64,000 nucleotides of DNA, from positions 124,001-188,000 of the forward strand of contig NZ_JABMII010000008.1 of NCBI RefSeq assembly GCF_014884995.1, in the 5' to 3' direction. How positions within the stretch are numbered: the stretch's first letter is position 1; every line of letters begins with the position of its first letter. The notes under the pieces are model-generated. The model was not told the DNA's origin. It saw only the letters and a list, made by a program, of their open reading frames with translations, and ran no database searches. Positions 1-7,543 of this stretch are shown here, piece by piece. This DNA is from Spirabiliibacterium pneumoniae. GTDB taxonomy: Bacteria > Pseudomonadota > Gammaproteobacteria > Enterobacterales > Pasteurellaceae. Position numbers and translations under genes: made by a program.

Positions 1-480
1 TGCGCGATTAACCCAGATCCAACAGCTGAACAACTGTCAGAAATCGCAATCCAATCAGCCGATTCTGCTAAAGCCTTCGGCATCGATCCAAAAGTGGCGA
101 TGATCTCCTACTCCACTGGCACATCAGGCCAAGGTTCTGATGTTGAAAAAGTGCGTGAAGCCACCCGTTTAGCGAAAGAAAAACGCCCAGACCTCGTGAT
201 CGATGGCCCATTGCAATACGATGCCGCCGTGATGGAAGATGTAGCTCGCTCCAAAGCGCCAAACTCCCCTGTAGCTGGCAAGGCGACCGTGTTCATCTTC
301 CCAGATTTGAATACCGGCAACACCACCTACAAAGCGGTGCAACGCTCAGCCGACCTCATTTCAATCGGTCCAATGTTGCAAGGCATGCGTAAACCGGTCA
401 ACGATCTTTCTCGTGGCGCACTGGTTGACGATATCGTCTACACCGTGGCACTTACCGCTATTCAAGCCACACAACAATAA
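1..480 (+). CDS. pta: Phosphate acetyltransferase, C-terminal part
   Basis: The reading frame is open from the first base, so only the last 159 residues of a protein that is about 710 residues in E. coli are present. The enzyme converts acetyl-CoA and phosphate to acetyl phosphate, which acetate kinase uses to make ATP. The visible part is the catalytic PTA_PTB domain end: SYSTGTSG, then [10 protein letters not shown], then FPDLNTGN, all characteristic of the family. The gene is followed by a USS hairpin and a strong terminator, so it ends its transcript here. The N-terminal domains lie outside the window. Confidence 0.96.
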   Translation, partial: CAINPDPTAEQLSEIAIQSADSAKAFGIDPKVAMISYSTGTSGQGSDVEKVREATRLAKEKRPDLVIDGPLQYDAAVMEDVARSKAPNSPVAGKATVFIFPDLNTGNTTYKAVQRSADLISIGPMLQGMRKPVNDLSRGALVDDIVYTVALTAIQATQQ

Positions 481-483
481 GCA

Positions 484-537
484 AAGTGCGGTCAGCCGCA
501 CTTTCTCTTCAAAACGGCAGGTCTCCCTGCCGTTTTT
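484..537 (+). terminator. USS-pair hairpin followed by intrinsic terminator of pta
   Basis: Two uptake signal sequences in opposite orientation (AAAGTGCGGT at 484-493 and its complement ending at 504) can form one hairpin. Just after it, a 9-bp GC-rich stem (513-521 with 526-534, loop TCTC) runs into a T tract, the classic Rho-independent form. Confidence 0.85.
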
Positions 538-626
538 CATTTCAAGTGCTTAACAAATACACGATTTTTCACATAAAGCTCTTGTTCAAGCCCACAAAAA
601 TCGCTATCATAACCGCACTTTCCGAT

Positions 627-703
627 GCGACCATAGCTCAGTTGGTTAGAGCACCACCTTGACATGGTGGGGGTCGGTGGTTCGAGTCCACTTGGTCGCA
701 CCA
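627..703 (+). tRNA. tRNA-Val (GAC anticodon)
   Basis: The cloverleaf is complete: the acceptor GCGACCA pairs with TGGTCGC at 693-699, the anticodon stem CCACC/GGTGG encloses loop TTGACAT with anticodon GAC, the T arm carries TTCGAGT, and CCA is encoded at 701-703. Its 3' end is the attachment site of the adjacent integrated element; the gene stays intact because the element carries a copy of the tRNA end. Confidence 0.96.
686..703 (+). other. attL core (tRNA-Val 3' end)
   Basis: The 18-base core GTCCACTTGGTCGCACCA covers the T-arm and acceptor end of the tRNA. It is repeated at 8714-8730 with a single-base deletion, which marks the two ends of the integrated element. Confidence 0.8.
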
Positions 704-712
704 AATCAAAGA

Positions 713-836
713 AGCACCACGACGCATACAGACGCAAAACCCCAGTAAATACGCCATTCAAAGCAATTTTAAAGATGTATATAGACGCACCACGACGCAT
801 TTAAAAGCAAAAGAATTGGATCACAAATTGGAACAC
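713..836. repeat. Left integrase arm-type repeats
   Basis: Between attL and the integrase gene lie repeated GACGCA motifs (721, 731, 784 and 793, two of them inside a shared CACCACGACGCAT) and a pair of heptamers, GGATCAC at 818 and GGAACAC at 830, spaced 12 bp. The right end carries the same set at 8601-8654. A matching arrangement at both ends is typical of arm-binding sites for a lambda-type recombinase and its excisionase; binding itself is inferred. Confidence 0.6.
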
Positions 837-867
837 GTTTATAATGACACAAAAAAGTGTGTTCCAA
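828..867. promoter_or_regulatory. Inverted repeat at the integrase start (possible operator)
   Basis: TTGGAACAC at 828-836 is mirrored by GTGTTCCAA at 859-867, centred about 20 bp before the integrase start codon. Its left half is also part of the arm-site pair, so binding there could couple recombination with autoregulation of the integrase. This is inference from position and symmetry only. Confidence 0.45.
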
Positions 868-877
868 TGGTGACCAA

Positions 878-2098
878 ATGGCAAGATTAACAACCCCTTT
901 AACCAGCCTTCAGATAGAAAGAGCAAAGCCAAAGGCTAAAGAATATTCATTGTGCGACGGGCAAGGCTTAAAGGTGAGAATTAGCCCAAATGGCGTTAAA
1001 AAGTGGATTTTTAACTATAATCGCCCCAATAAAACAAGAACACAGATTAGCCTAGGAAAATTCCCAGCCGTTAGCCTTGCGCAAGCGCGAGAGTTACGGC
1101 TTGAGTATCTTTCCTTGTTATCTCGTGGCATAGATCCACAAATTCACAGAAAGCAACAATCAGCCAAGGACAATAACCAAGCAGAAATCACTTTTTTTGC
1201 CATTGCTTGCAGGTGGAAAGAAAAGCGGGAAAAGGAAATTGAGCCACTAACAATGAAAAAAAATTGGCGCAGGCTTGAACAATACATATTCCCAATCATT
1301 GGAGAATACCCAATCGCCGAGATTACTCCCCCACTTTTGATTGAAGTCTTACAACCAATTAATAAAAAAGACATCAACGACACACTGCACAGGTTGATAA
1401 ATCTAGTTAATCAAATCTTGCACTATGGCGTAAATATAGGGGCGATTGAAGTTAACTATTGTGTTAAGGTGGCGGACGCATTCCACAAAAAAACCAAAGA
1501 ACATCAAAAAGCGATCCATTATCGCGAGCTACCAAAGTTAATAAGAGATATGAAAAACGGACCAGCCAACCCACTTACAAAATTGCTTTTTGAGTGGGAA
1601 TTGCTAACAATGGTTAGACCGTCAGAAGCCGTTAGTGTTGAATGGTCGGAGATTGATTTTGATGAAAAGCTATGGCATATACCCGCAGAGAAAATGAAAA
1701 AAACAAAAGCGGGACGTTTTGCATTATCTGTACCTCTATCAAGGCAAGCCTTGCAAGTTTTGGAAAAAATGAAACCAATTAGCAGTCATTTAAAATATGT
1801 TTTCCCTCATGATAAAAATCCAAGAAAGCACGCAAGCAACGGAACAGTACTAAATGCAATTTATGACATCGGCTACAAAGGCGAACAAACCGCCCACGGC
1901 TTGCGCTCAATTGGGCGAACTTATTTAAATGATTATGGCGGGCTTGATCACAATACAATTGAAGCATGTTTAGCGCATAAAACAGGAACAGAAGTCAGCA
2001 GAGCCTATAACAGAAGCGACTATTTGAAATTAAGAGAACCAATAATGCAAATATGGGCCGACTACGTCGAGCAGTGCGCCACGGCTAACACCCTTTAA
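878..2098 (+). CDS. int: Tyrosine-family integrase (P4/DUF4102 type)
   Basis: A 406-residue site-specific recombinase that would integrate and excise the element at tRNA-Val. The N-terminal arm-binding domain has the DUF4102 pattern (LCDGQGLKVRISPNGVKKW). The catalytic domain shows the first Arg in MVRPSEA, the HxxR box in HGLRSIG, a later His in LAHKTG and the nucleophile Tyr in RAYNRSDY, so it looks intact. The ATG at 878 is preferred to a GTG at 857, because the family begins close to this point and the upstream stretch holds the inverted repeat. It reads away from the tRNA and ends in its own terminator. Confidence 0.93.
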   Translation: MARLTTPLTSLQIERAKPKAKEYSLCDGQGLKVRISPNGVKKWIFNYNRPNKTRTQISLGKFPAVSLAQARELRLEYLSLLSRGIDPQIHRKQQSAKDNNQAEITFFAIACRWKEKREKEIEPLTMKKNWRRLEQYIFPIIGEYPIAEITPPLLIEVLQPINKKDINDTLHRLINLVNQILHYGVNIGAIEVNYCVKVADAFHKKTKEHQKAIHYRELPKLIRDMKNGPANPLTKLLFEWELLTMVRPSEAVSVEWSEIDFDEKLWHIPAEKMKKTKAGRFALSVPLSRQALQVLEKMKPISSHLKYVFPHDKNPRKHASNGTVLNAIYDIGYKGEQTAHGLRSIGRTYLNDYGGLDHNTIEACLAHKTGTEVSRAYNRSDYLKLREPIMQIWADYVEQCATANTL

Positions 2099-2110
2099 GC
2101 ACTTCACCAC

Positions 2111-2136
2111 GGGCGGACATCTCCGCCCTTTTTTAT
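2111..2136 (+). terminator. Intrinsic terminator of the integrase gene
   Basis: Stem GGGCGGA (2111-2117) pairs with TCCGCCC (2122-2128) and is followed by a run of T residues, 12 bases after the integrase stop codon. Confidence 0.85.
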
Positions 2137-2140
2137 TTAT

Positions 2141-2309
2141 TTTTTTCTATATAAGCAAAAAGTACTTGGACAACTTGGACAATTACCCTATTTATACATA
2201 TCAATTATAATAAATTCAACAACTTATATTAAAATCATTGTCCAAGTTATGTGGTAAATTGTCCAAGAAAAATGCCATTTTGTCCAAGTTTTTGGCGAAA
2301 TTGTCCAAG
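2141..2309. repeat. Left iteron cluster and inverted-repeat arm (possible replication origin)
   Basis: Six copies of the 9-mer TTGTCCAAG. Two lie head to tail in reverse orientation (2165-2182) inside a 44-bp block, 2141-2184, that is repeated inverted at 6075-6118 with one mismatch. The other four start at 2238, 2259, 2280 and 2301, exactly 21 bp apart, so they face the same side of the helix. Such phased iterons are usual at replicator-binding origins; the P4 ori/crr pair is the closest known parallel. The rest of 2310-2712 is AT-rich, with a repeated TTTAAGCGGTTTTT-like motif at 2595-2627, and I see no convincing gene in it. Confidence 0.7.
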
Positions 2310-2712
2310 TTATCCCGCCAACCTTGCCGCTTGTTTTTTGTAATATTTTGTAAATATCACGCATTAAAACGGCGTTTAAATGCGGTTTTTGTTCCTCACA
2401 ACTGTTACGGTGAAATCATTATCAGAAACTCAGCAACGAAAAAAACGGGGGTAAATAACGGTTTTTTTGTTTTTGCCCTGCTTGCCCTACCCTAAAAAAG
2501 TCTTTAACGAATAGCGCGCCATTTTAACGGCATTTTAACGGGGTCTAAAATGCTATCTTGAAAGCAAAGTGCGATTTTATTCTTTTTTTCTCACTTTAAG
2601 CGGTTTTTCTCATTTAAAGCGGTTTTTTGCATTTTGGCGACATTTGACAACACAACAGCGCATTTTATAAGATTTTCAGTGCACGAACACAGACGCAAGA
2701 AGGAGCATTACG

Positions 2713-2898
2713 ATGAACTACGAAGTAGAACAACATTACACCCGCAAATCACTTTCTGAATTGTTGAAGGTGCACCCGACCACGATTGATAGGCTGGTGC
2801 GCGTGGGGAAGTTGAAAAAAGTTAAATTCGGCAAGACAACGCTTTTCCCCGCCAGTGAAATCAAGCGATACATGACGGAGAGCGCCAATGACGAGTAA
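2713..2898 (+). CDS. AlpA-like helix-turn-helix regulator
   Basis: A 61-residue protein with a single MerR/excisionase-type winged HTH: YTRKSLSELLKVHPTTIDRL forms the helix-turn-helix and GKLKKVKFGKTTLFPASEI the wing. AlpA proteins activate excision and integrase genes or replace the excisionase in P4-like elements. The start has a good ribosome site (AAGGAG, 9 bases upstream). The gene overlaps the next one by 11 bases, so the two are translated together. Whether this one activates transcription or is directly an excisionase cannot be told from sequence. Confidence 0.8.
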   Translation: MNYEVEQHYTRKSLSELLKVHPTTIDRLVRVGKLKKVKFGKTTLFPASEIKRYMTESANDE

Positions 2899-3514
2899 CA
2901 GAAACAACGCGGGGCGAGTTGTGCGCCAACACAACACCGCCCCTAGCCATCATTCACAAACACGACGCGAAACAATGACTGACACACATTCTAGCAAAAA
3001 ACACTTTACAAGTGCGCCCCTTTTATCGTATTTTATCCGTGCGGTTGCAAAATCAACCGCCGAGCCTGCAAACTCGAACAAAATATCAGTGGCGCATTGC
3101 ACGCCTTATGCGTGTTTTTTTATGCGTAGCGCACGCACATTTCACGAACGCCAAGCGCGCCCCGAGCGCCGAGAGCGTCTTTCAATGGTAGCGTGTAGCG
3201 GGAAAGGTTCCGCCCTTTGCTGTGTTCCACTGATCGCAGTTTTGCAGCCCGTTACACGTTACCGCCCAAGACTGCAAACTTTAGCGGTAACTTCACACAA
3301 AATATTCAGTGGAGTTATAGCCATGATTTATCAATTTCTCGGCGTATCACGCCAACACTACGACCGCACCCGCGCGCAACAATTGCGCATTCAAGCCAAC
3401 AGCGAACAACACGCCCGCGCCAGCTTTGCGCGCGATTATGTGCTGATTTTGCTAGGCCAATTGCCCGACAGCGCAAAGACTGACCGCACTTTGGTGGCGG
3501 GGGGGGCAAAATGA
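2888..3514 (+). CDS. Ash/Icd-like phage accessory protein
   Basis: A 208-residue ORF with the block RSARTFHERQARPERRERLS, then MVACSGKGSALCC. This is the pattern of the Phage_ASH / host cell division inhibitor Icd-like proteins annotated in P4-type satellites and prophages. I know no established biochemical role. An internal ATG at 3323 has its own GGAG site and could give a separate 63-residue C-terminal product. Eight G residues (3499-3506) lie just before the stop, and the stop overlaps the next start (ATGA). Adding one G would fuse this frame to the next gene. Confidence 0.55.
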   Translation: MTSNRNNAGRVVRQHNTAPSHHSQTRRETMTDTHSSKKHFTSAPLLSYFIRAVAKSTAEPANSNKISVAHCTPYACFFMRSARTFHERQARPERRERLSMVACSGKGSALCCVPLIAVLQPVTRYRPRLQTLAVTSHKIFSGVIAMIYQFLGVSRQHYDRTRAQQLRIQANSEQHARASFARDYVLILLGQLPDSAKTDRTLVAGGAK

Positions 3515-3735
3515 GCTTAAAAACAACCACCCAATCCATGCTTGATGATGTGCATTATTTTGACATTGATTTGAGTTCATTAAGCGTATTCCCCGAGCTT
3601 TATCAACTGGTGGTGGACTACGCCGCAGAAAAAGACCGCGAAACCATTATCGCTAGCCTTGCCTATGTTGAGGCGGTTTATTGTCAATATTTAATCGAAA
3701 AAGCAGCAAAAGGGGGCACCAATGAGCAAGCTTAA
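3511..3735 (+). CDS. Small acidic protein of unknown function
   Basis: A 74-residue protein, rich in Asp, Glu and Tyr, with no motif I recognise. It overlaps the gene before it by 4 bases and the DUF927 gene after it by 14 bases, so it is part of a translationally coupled replication or regulation block. Small acidic proteins in this position in satellites could be partners of the replication ATPase or anti-host factors; neither is shown by the sequence. Confidence 0.6.
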   Translation: MSLKTTTQSMLDDVHYFDIDLSSLSVFPELYQLVVDYAAEKDRETIIASLAYVEAVYCQYLIEKAAKGGTNEQA

Positions 3736-5863
3736 AAATGCCCCGTACCTGAAAAAGCAAGGTAACAACTACCGCCATGAACAATCAATTTTAATCGGCC
3801 CAGACGCGTGGGACGCATACGGCAAAGGCGACGGCGTAAGCTGGCAGTTGTTGTGTGATCTTATCGGCCACGAAAAATCAAAACCGCCCGTTATTCTCAA
3901 CAATGAGATTTTGAGTGAAATCAACCTTTATCGCGTGGCCAACGAAAAGCAAGAAATTATCTCCTTTTATCAATTCGGTGAGGTGGACGAAAAAGCCATC
4001 ACCGCACTTTGCGTGAACATTGCCCACAACACCTGCGCAAAGATACTTTTGCACTGTGACCGCGCGGGGCAAATGATCGCCAATTTAAGCGACTATCTTG
4101 AGCGCATACGCCAAGGCGACGAAATCGCCCAGGCTATCGCCGAGCAGGTGGCCGCCCCCGTGAAAGAACCCCGCAACACGCCCTACATTGACGAGCGCAC
4201 AGAAAACGGCATAAACGGGCTATTTTATGTGGTGCCCAAGATTGACAAGGCAACAGGCGACATCACGGGCGAGAGCACAAAATGGCTTTCTAGCCCCGTT
4301 GAGGTGGTGGGCGTGGGCAAGAGTGAGCAAAGCGCCTATGTGGTGCTCCGCTTTACCCCTGAAAATGAAAATAAACCCGTAACAACCGCACTTTCGCTTG
4401 AATTATTGGGCGAGCGTGAGGGCTGGAAGCAATTGCGCAAGCAGGGGCTGAAAATCGCCAATGACAGCAAAAGCAAAAATATTCTAGCCGACCATTTTCA
4501 ATCCGCAGGCAAGCGCACGCCGTGGACAATTACCGAGCTGACGGGCTGGCACGGCGGGGCGTACTTGTTGCCAAATGGTGAGGTAATCGGCGAACCCGCG
4601 CGCCCCGTGTTGTTTGCGGGGCAATCAGCCGCAGTGAATGGCTATGACACACGCGGAACGCTGGAGAGTTGGCGCGAAAATGTAGGCAATTATCTCAAGG
4701 GAAATCATTCCATGATTTTGGGTGTGGGGGCAAGCCTTGCCGCGCCCCTTTTGGGCTTGTTAGAAGCCGACAACTTCGGCATTCACCTTTATGGCGGCTC
4801 AAGCACGGGCAAAACTACAACCGCCAATATTGCTAGCACCATTTACGGCCACCCCGACAAAACGCGCTTAACGTGGTATGGGACAGCTTACGCCGTTTCA
4901 AACGAAGCTTTAGCACACAATGACAACTTTATGGCGATTGACGAAATAGGACAAGCAGAACACCCTAAACACGTTAAAACTTCGCTTTATAGCATTTTTA
5001 ACGGAGTAAGCAAAAACAGGGGTGAAAAAGAGGTTGGCAACAAACCGCTAACAAGATGGCGCACCGTTGTTTTATCCACTGGTGAAAAAGATGTTGAGAC
5101 GTTTTTAATGAGCGAGGGAATTCGCGTTCAAGCGGGGCAGCTGGTGCGCTTGATCAATATCCCTATTCGCAAGGCTGAAAACTTTCACACCTTCGCCAAT
5201 GCCAAGGCGCACGCCGACCACCTAAACGAGGCGTGCAAGGAAAATTACGGCGTAATCGGGCGTGAGTGGGTCAAGCACCTAAGCACGCACAAAGAGAGCG
5301 TGAAAGCTAATTTCAAGATGTACAAAGAGAAATGGCTCAAGCGCGTACCACAGGGCGCAGACGCGCAGATCTACCGCGTGGCGGACAAATTCGCCTTGAT
5401 TGAAACCGCGCTTAAAATGGCGGCCAACTTCACCGCGTGGGAAAGTGAGATCATCAATGAAGCATTGATTGTGAGTTTCAACGACTGGCTGAATGTGTTC
5501 GGCACACGCAGTAAGGAAGAAGAACAAGTGCTGGAGCAAGTGATCGGCTTTATTGACCGCTATCGCGCCCGCTTTGTGGAGATCCCCCGCAATCCAAACC
5601 AATACCCACCAACGGACGCCGCGGGCTATGTGGAAGTAGAAACGCCAACGAACAGCGCAGAAACGTTTTATATCTTCCCCGTTGTGTACAAAAACGAGGT
5701 TATAGCAGGTTTTAATGACCGCCAAGCCAGCGAAATTTTATACAACAACGGCATATTGAAAAAAGACAAGTCCAAAAATGCGGGCTATACACAAAAAATG
5801 CCCTACCGCATAGACAAAAAACGCGCGCCCGTTTATGTGATTATGCCCTACTGTGAACCCTGA
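3722..5863 (+). CDS. DUF927-domain ATPase (putative replication helicase)
   Basis: A 713-residue protein. The first half (to about residue 190) is divergent. The second part is a DUF927 domain with Walker A GGSSTGKTT near residue 358 and Walker B MAIDEIGQ near residue 404. DUF927 proteins are P-loop ATPases common in satellites and prophages, often next to or fused with primase domains, and are thought to serve replication. No primase motif is evident here, so host primase might be used. Iteron clusters lie on both sides, which supports a replicator role. The gene is more GC-rich than the flanking intergenic DNA. Confidence 0.8.
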   Translation: MSKLKNAPYLKKQGNNYRHEQSILIGPDAWDAYGKGDGVSWQLLCDLIGHEKSKPPVILNNEILSEINLYRVANEKQEIISFYQFGEVDEKAITALCVNIAHNTCAKILLHCDRAGQMIANLSDYLERIRQGDEIAQAIAEQVAAPVKEPRNTPYIDERTENGINGLFYVVPKIDKATGDITGESTKWLSSPVEVVGVGKSEQSAYVVLRFTPENENKPVTTALSLELLGEREGWKQLRKQGLKIANDSKSKNILADHFQSAGKRTPWTITELTGWHGGAYLLPNGEVIGEPARPVLFAGQSAAVNGYDTRGTLESWRENVGNYLKGNHSMILGVGASLAAPLLGLLEADNFGIHLYGGSSTGKTTTANIASTIYGHPDKTRLTWYGTAYAVSNEALAHNDNFMAIDEIGQAEHPKHVKTSLYSIFNGVSKNRGEKEVGNKPLTRWRTVVLSTGEKDVETFLMSEGIRVQAGQLVRLINIPIRKAENFHTFANAKAHADHLNEACKENYGVIGREWVKHLSTHKESVKANFKMYKEKWLKRVPQGADAQIYRVADKFALIETALKMAANFTAWESEIINEALIVSFNDWLNVFGTRSKEEEQVLEQVIGFIDRYRARFVEIPRNPNQYPPTDAAGYVEVETPTNSAETFYIFPVVYKNEVIAGFNDRQASEILYNNGILKKDKSKNAGYTQKMPYRIDKKRAPVYVIMPYCEP

Positions 5864-5865
5864 AA

Positions 5866-5896
5866 AAATTATCCCGCCTAGTGTGGGATTTTTATT
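5866..5896 (+). terminator. Probable terminator after the DUF927 gene
   Basis: Stem ATCCCGC (5871-5877) with GTGGGAT (5883-5889, one G-T pair) and loop CTAGT is followed by T-rich sequence, a few bases after the stop codon. Confidence 0.65.
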
Positions 5897-5971
5897 TTTA
5901 CCGACCTATTTAACATAATGTGAAATCAAATTTGCTTATTTTTAATCCAGTTTCAGTCTGTTTTTTAATCA

Positions 5972-6118
5972 TTGTCCAAGTTTTTCGGACAATTGTCCAA
6001 GTTTTTTACCCCCTAATTTGGACAATTTTTAAAAATTATTTCCTTAAATTTCAGTTGCTTACTTAAAATTGTCCAATTGTCCAAGTTGTCCAAGCACTTT
6101 TTGCTTATATAGAAAAAA
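5972..6118. repeat. Right iteron cluster and inverted-repeat arm
   Basis: TTGTCCAAG occurs at 5972 and 5993 (again 21 bp apart), inverted at 6018-6025, and as a tight group at 6069, 6077 and 6086. The block 6075-6118 is the reverse complement of 2141-2184 with one mismatch in 44. The cluster lies between the ATPase gene and the capsid cassette, so the replication module is bracketed by iterons. With the left cluster it resembles the ori/crr pair of P4. Confidence 0.7.
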
Positions 6119-6145
6119 TTTTTTGTTTTGTTGGCCGCGTGTTTT

Positions 6146-6191
6146 CTTTAAAGCACTTTAAAATCTTTTTTTCTTTAAAGTGTTTTAAAGT
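6146..6191. promoter_or_regulatory. Tandem palindromic operator before the Mor-like gene
   Basis: Two partly palindromic 19-mers, CTTTAAAGCACTTTAAAAT (6146) and CTTTAAAGTGTTTTAAAGT (6173), are spaced 27 bp just upstream of the activator gene. Paired palindromes in this position suggest binding by a dimeric regulator, either the Mor-like protein itself or a helper-phage factor. No clear -10/-35 promoter could be chosen in this T-rich DNA. Confidence 0.5.
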
Positions 6192-6220
6192 TATTCCAAA
6201 GCAAACAAGGGAGGTCTTTT

Positions 6221-6514
6221 GTGGCGAAACGAAATCAAAAATCAAGTGTTCTTTTTGACGGGATTAGGGAAAGCATGAAAGAAGCTATCGCGAAAGGCGG
6301 CAGTGCTGTCGAAATCACTGAATATGCGCTAGAAAGGGTGGCGTACTATTGTGGAGGGCTTGTGATCTATGTTCCCAAATCTACGCCGTCATCTATTAAA
6401 GCGCGTAATACACGCATTAAGAAAGAGTTTACAGGCAACAATCATTCAGCTTTAGCCAAAAAGTACAATTTGTCTATGTACAAGATTTACACCATTCTCA
6501 AGGAAGACGATTAA
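6221..6514 (+). CDS. Mor-type transcription activator
   Basis: A 97-residue protein with the Mor/C family layout. The N-terminal part is a dimerisation region with the GGLVIYVPK turn, and the C-terminal HTH (FTGNNHSALAKKYNLSMYKI) has the typical NH..LAKKYNLS core. Mor activates middle or late promoters of Mu-like phages. The start is GTG, chosen because of the strong AAGGGAGGT ribosome site just upstream. Its stop codon overlaps the start of the protease gene (TAATG), so it is likely to switch on, and be co-expressed with, the capsid cassette. Confidence 0.75.
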   Translation: MAKRNQKSSVLFDGIRESMKEAIAKGGSAVEITEYALERVAYYCGGLVIYVPKSTPSSIKARNTRIKKEFTGNNHSALAKKYNLSMYKIYTILKEDD

Positions 6515-7080
6515 TGAAAACCGCACTTTTTGAAATATTTCGCACTGGCAAGCATAACGGCGGGGGCAAGTGGGCGCGCAAAGTATGGACGGAAAGCGAG
6601 TTAAAGCGCATTGCGAATTTATACAATACAGAAATTAAGCCCGCGCCTCTTGTGATTGGCCACCCTGAAAACAACTTGCCCGAATACGGCAAAGTAAATC
6701 GTGTTATTTATTGCAATAATGCGTTATTTGCTGAAGCTGAAATCAACAACGATTTAATCGGCAAAATCAAAAGCAATCAAATTAACGGCATTTCAAGTAG
6801 TTTTATTCCAATTGAGAATGAGAAAAACCCAACCAAAGGCATTTCATTTTATTTAAATCACGTTGGATTTTTAGAGAAAGACCAAAAGCCCGCCGTGAAA
6901 AATATGTTACCGCCTGAAATAAGCCTTGAATATCTTTATTTTAACGATAAAGAAGACTTTATTTTTTACTGTGAAAATGAAGATATTTCTTTCGCTGATG
7001 ATTTAAATAATAAAGCCATTTATTTATCTCAAGCACTAGATGTTGATTATAAAACCGCACTGAATTTAATTATTAAATAA
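6514..7080 (+). CDS. Phage capsid maturation protease (Mu gpI N-terminal type)
   Basis: A 188-residue protein matching the protease half of Mu-like gpI proteins: APLVIGHPENNLPEYGKV, then LFAEAEINNDLIGKI, then a GISSSF segment and LNHVGFLEKDQKPAVK. These proteases cleave the scaffold during head assembly. The match is to family pattern, and I did not assign catalytic residues with certainty. It is translationally coupled to the activator before it and is followed by the scaffold gene. In Mu the protease and scaffold share one gene; here they are separate frames. Confidence 0.7.
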   Translation: MKTALFEIFRTGKHNGGGKWARKVWTESELKRIANLYNTEIKPAPLVIGHPENNLPEYGKVNRVIYCNNALFAEAEINNDLIGKIKSNQINGISSSFIPIENEKNPTKGISFYLNHVGFLEKDQKPAVKNMLPPEISLEYLYFNDKEDFIFYCENEDISFADDLNNKAIYLSQALDVDYKTALNLIIK

Positions 7081-7091
7081 CAGGGGGAATA

Positions 7092-7541
7092 ATGGAACAA
7101 ACCGAAATTGACCGCTTAAAAGCGGAAAACGAGCAATTAAAAGCGCAGTTAAACCAATCAAAAAATGACAGTAATGCCAATTTTATTGATGAACTAATCG
7201 CGCAAGGGAAATTAATTCCAAAACACCGCGCCCGCTCACTTGAATTGCTCAATTATGCGAACAACTTCGACAACGGCGAAATCTTAACCTTTTCAGAGGG
7301 AGAAAACTTAACACAGAAAATAAAAGACTTTTTTCAAGCGCTACCGCAAGTTATTTGCTTTGAAGAAATTGCCACAACAGAACGCGCGGCGACCCTTAAC
7401 GACAGCGCAAGCCGTGTAACGTATGCAGACGATACACCGCCTGAAATGATTGCGCTAGATCAAGAAATTCGCGCCTATATGGGGCACCATAACACGGACT
7501 ATTTAACCGCATTTAATATCATTACCAAGAAAGGAGCTTAA
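7092..7541 (+). CDS. Phage capsid scaffold protein
   Basis: A 149-residue protein. Residues 1-25 (TEIDRLKAENEQLKAQLNQ) form a coiled coil. The later parts FIDELIAQGKLIPKHR and KIKDFFQALPQVICFEEIA follow the pattern of the C-terminal scaffold half of Mu-like gpI proteins. Scaffolds shape the procapsid and are then cleaved. It has a GGGGGAAT ribosome site and lies directly between protease and capsid genes, the usual order. Confidence 0.7.
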   Translation: MEQTEIDRLKAENEQLKAQLNQSKNDSNANFIDELIAQGKLIPKHRARSLELLNYANNFDNGEILTFSEGENLTQKIKDFFQALPQVICFEEIATTERAATLNDSASRVTYADDTPPEMIALDQEIRAYMGHHNTDYLTAFNIITKKGA

Positions 7542-7543
7542 CC

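Noticed and set aside
2238-2309. CRISPR array
   Set aside because: The repeats are only 9 bp with 12-bp spacers, at exact helical phasing, and no cas genes are near; iterons explain them better.
2238-2495. An 85-codon plus-strand frame before the AlpA-like gene
   Set aside because: Its first 30 codons are just the 21-bp iterons read as protein (repeated LSK), it has no ribosome site, and the end is low complexity.
5279-5725. A 148-codon minus-strand frame inside the DUF927 gene
   Set aside because: It mirrors codons of a well-supported gene on the other strand and has no family features.
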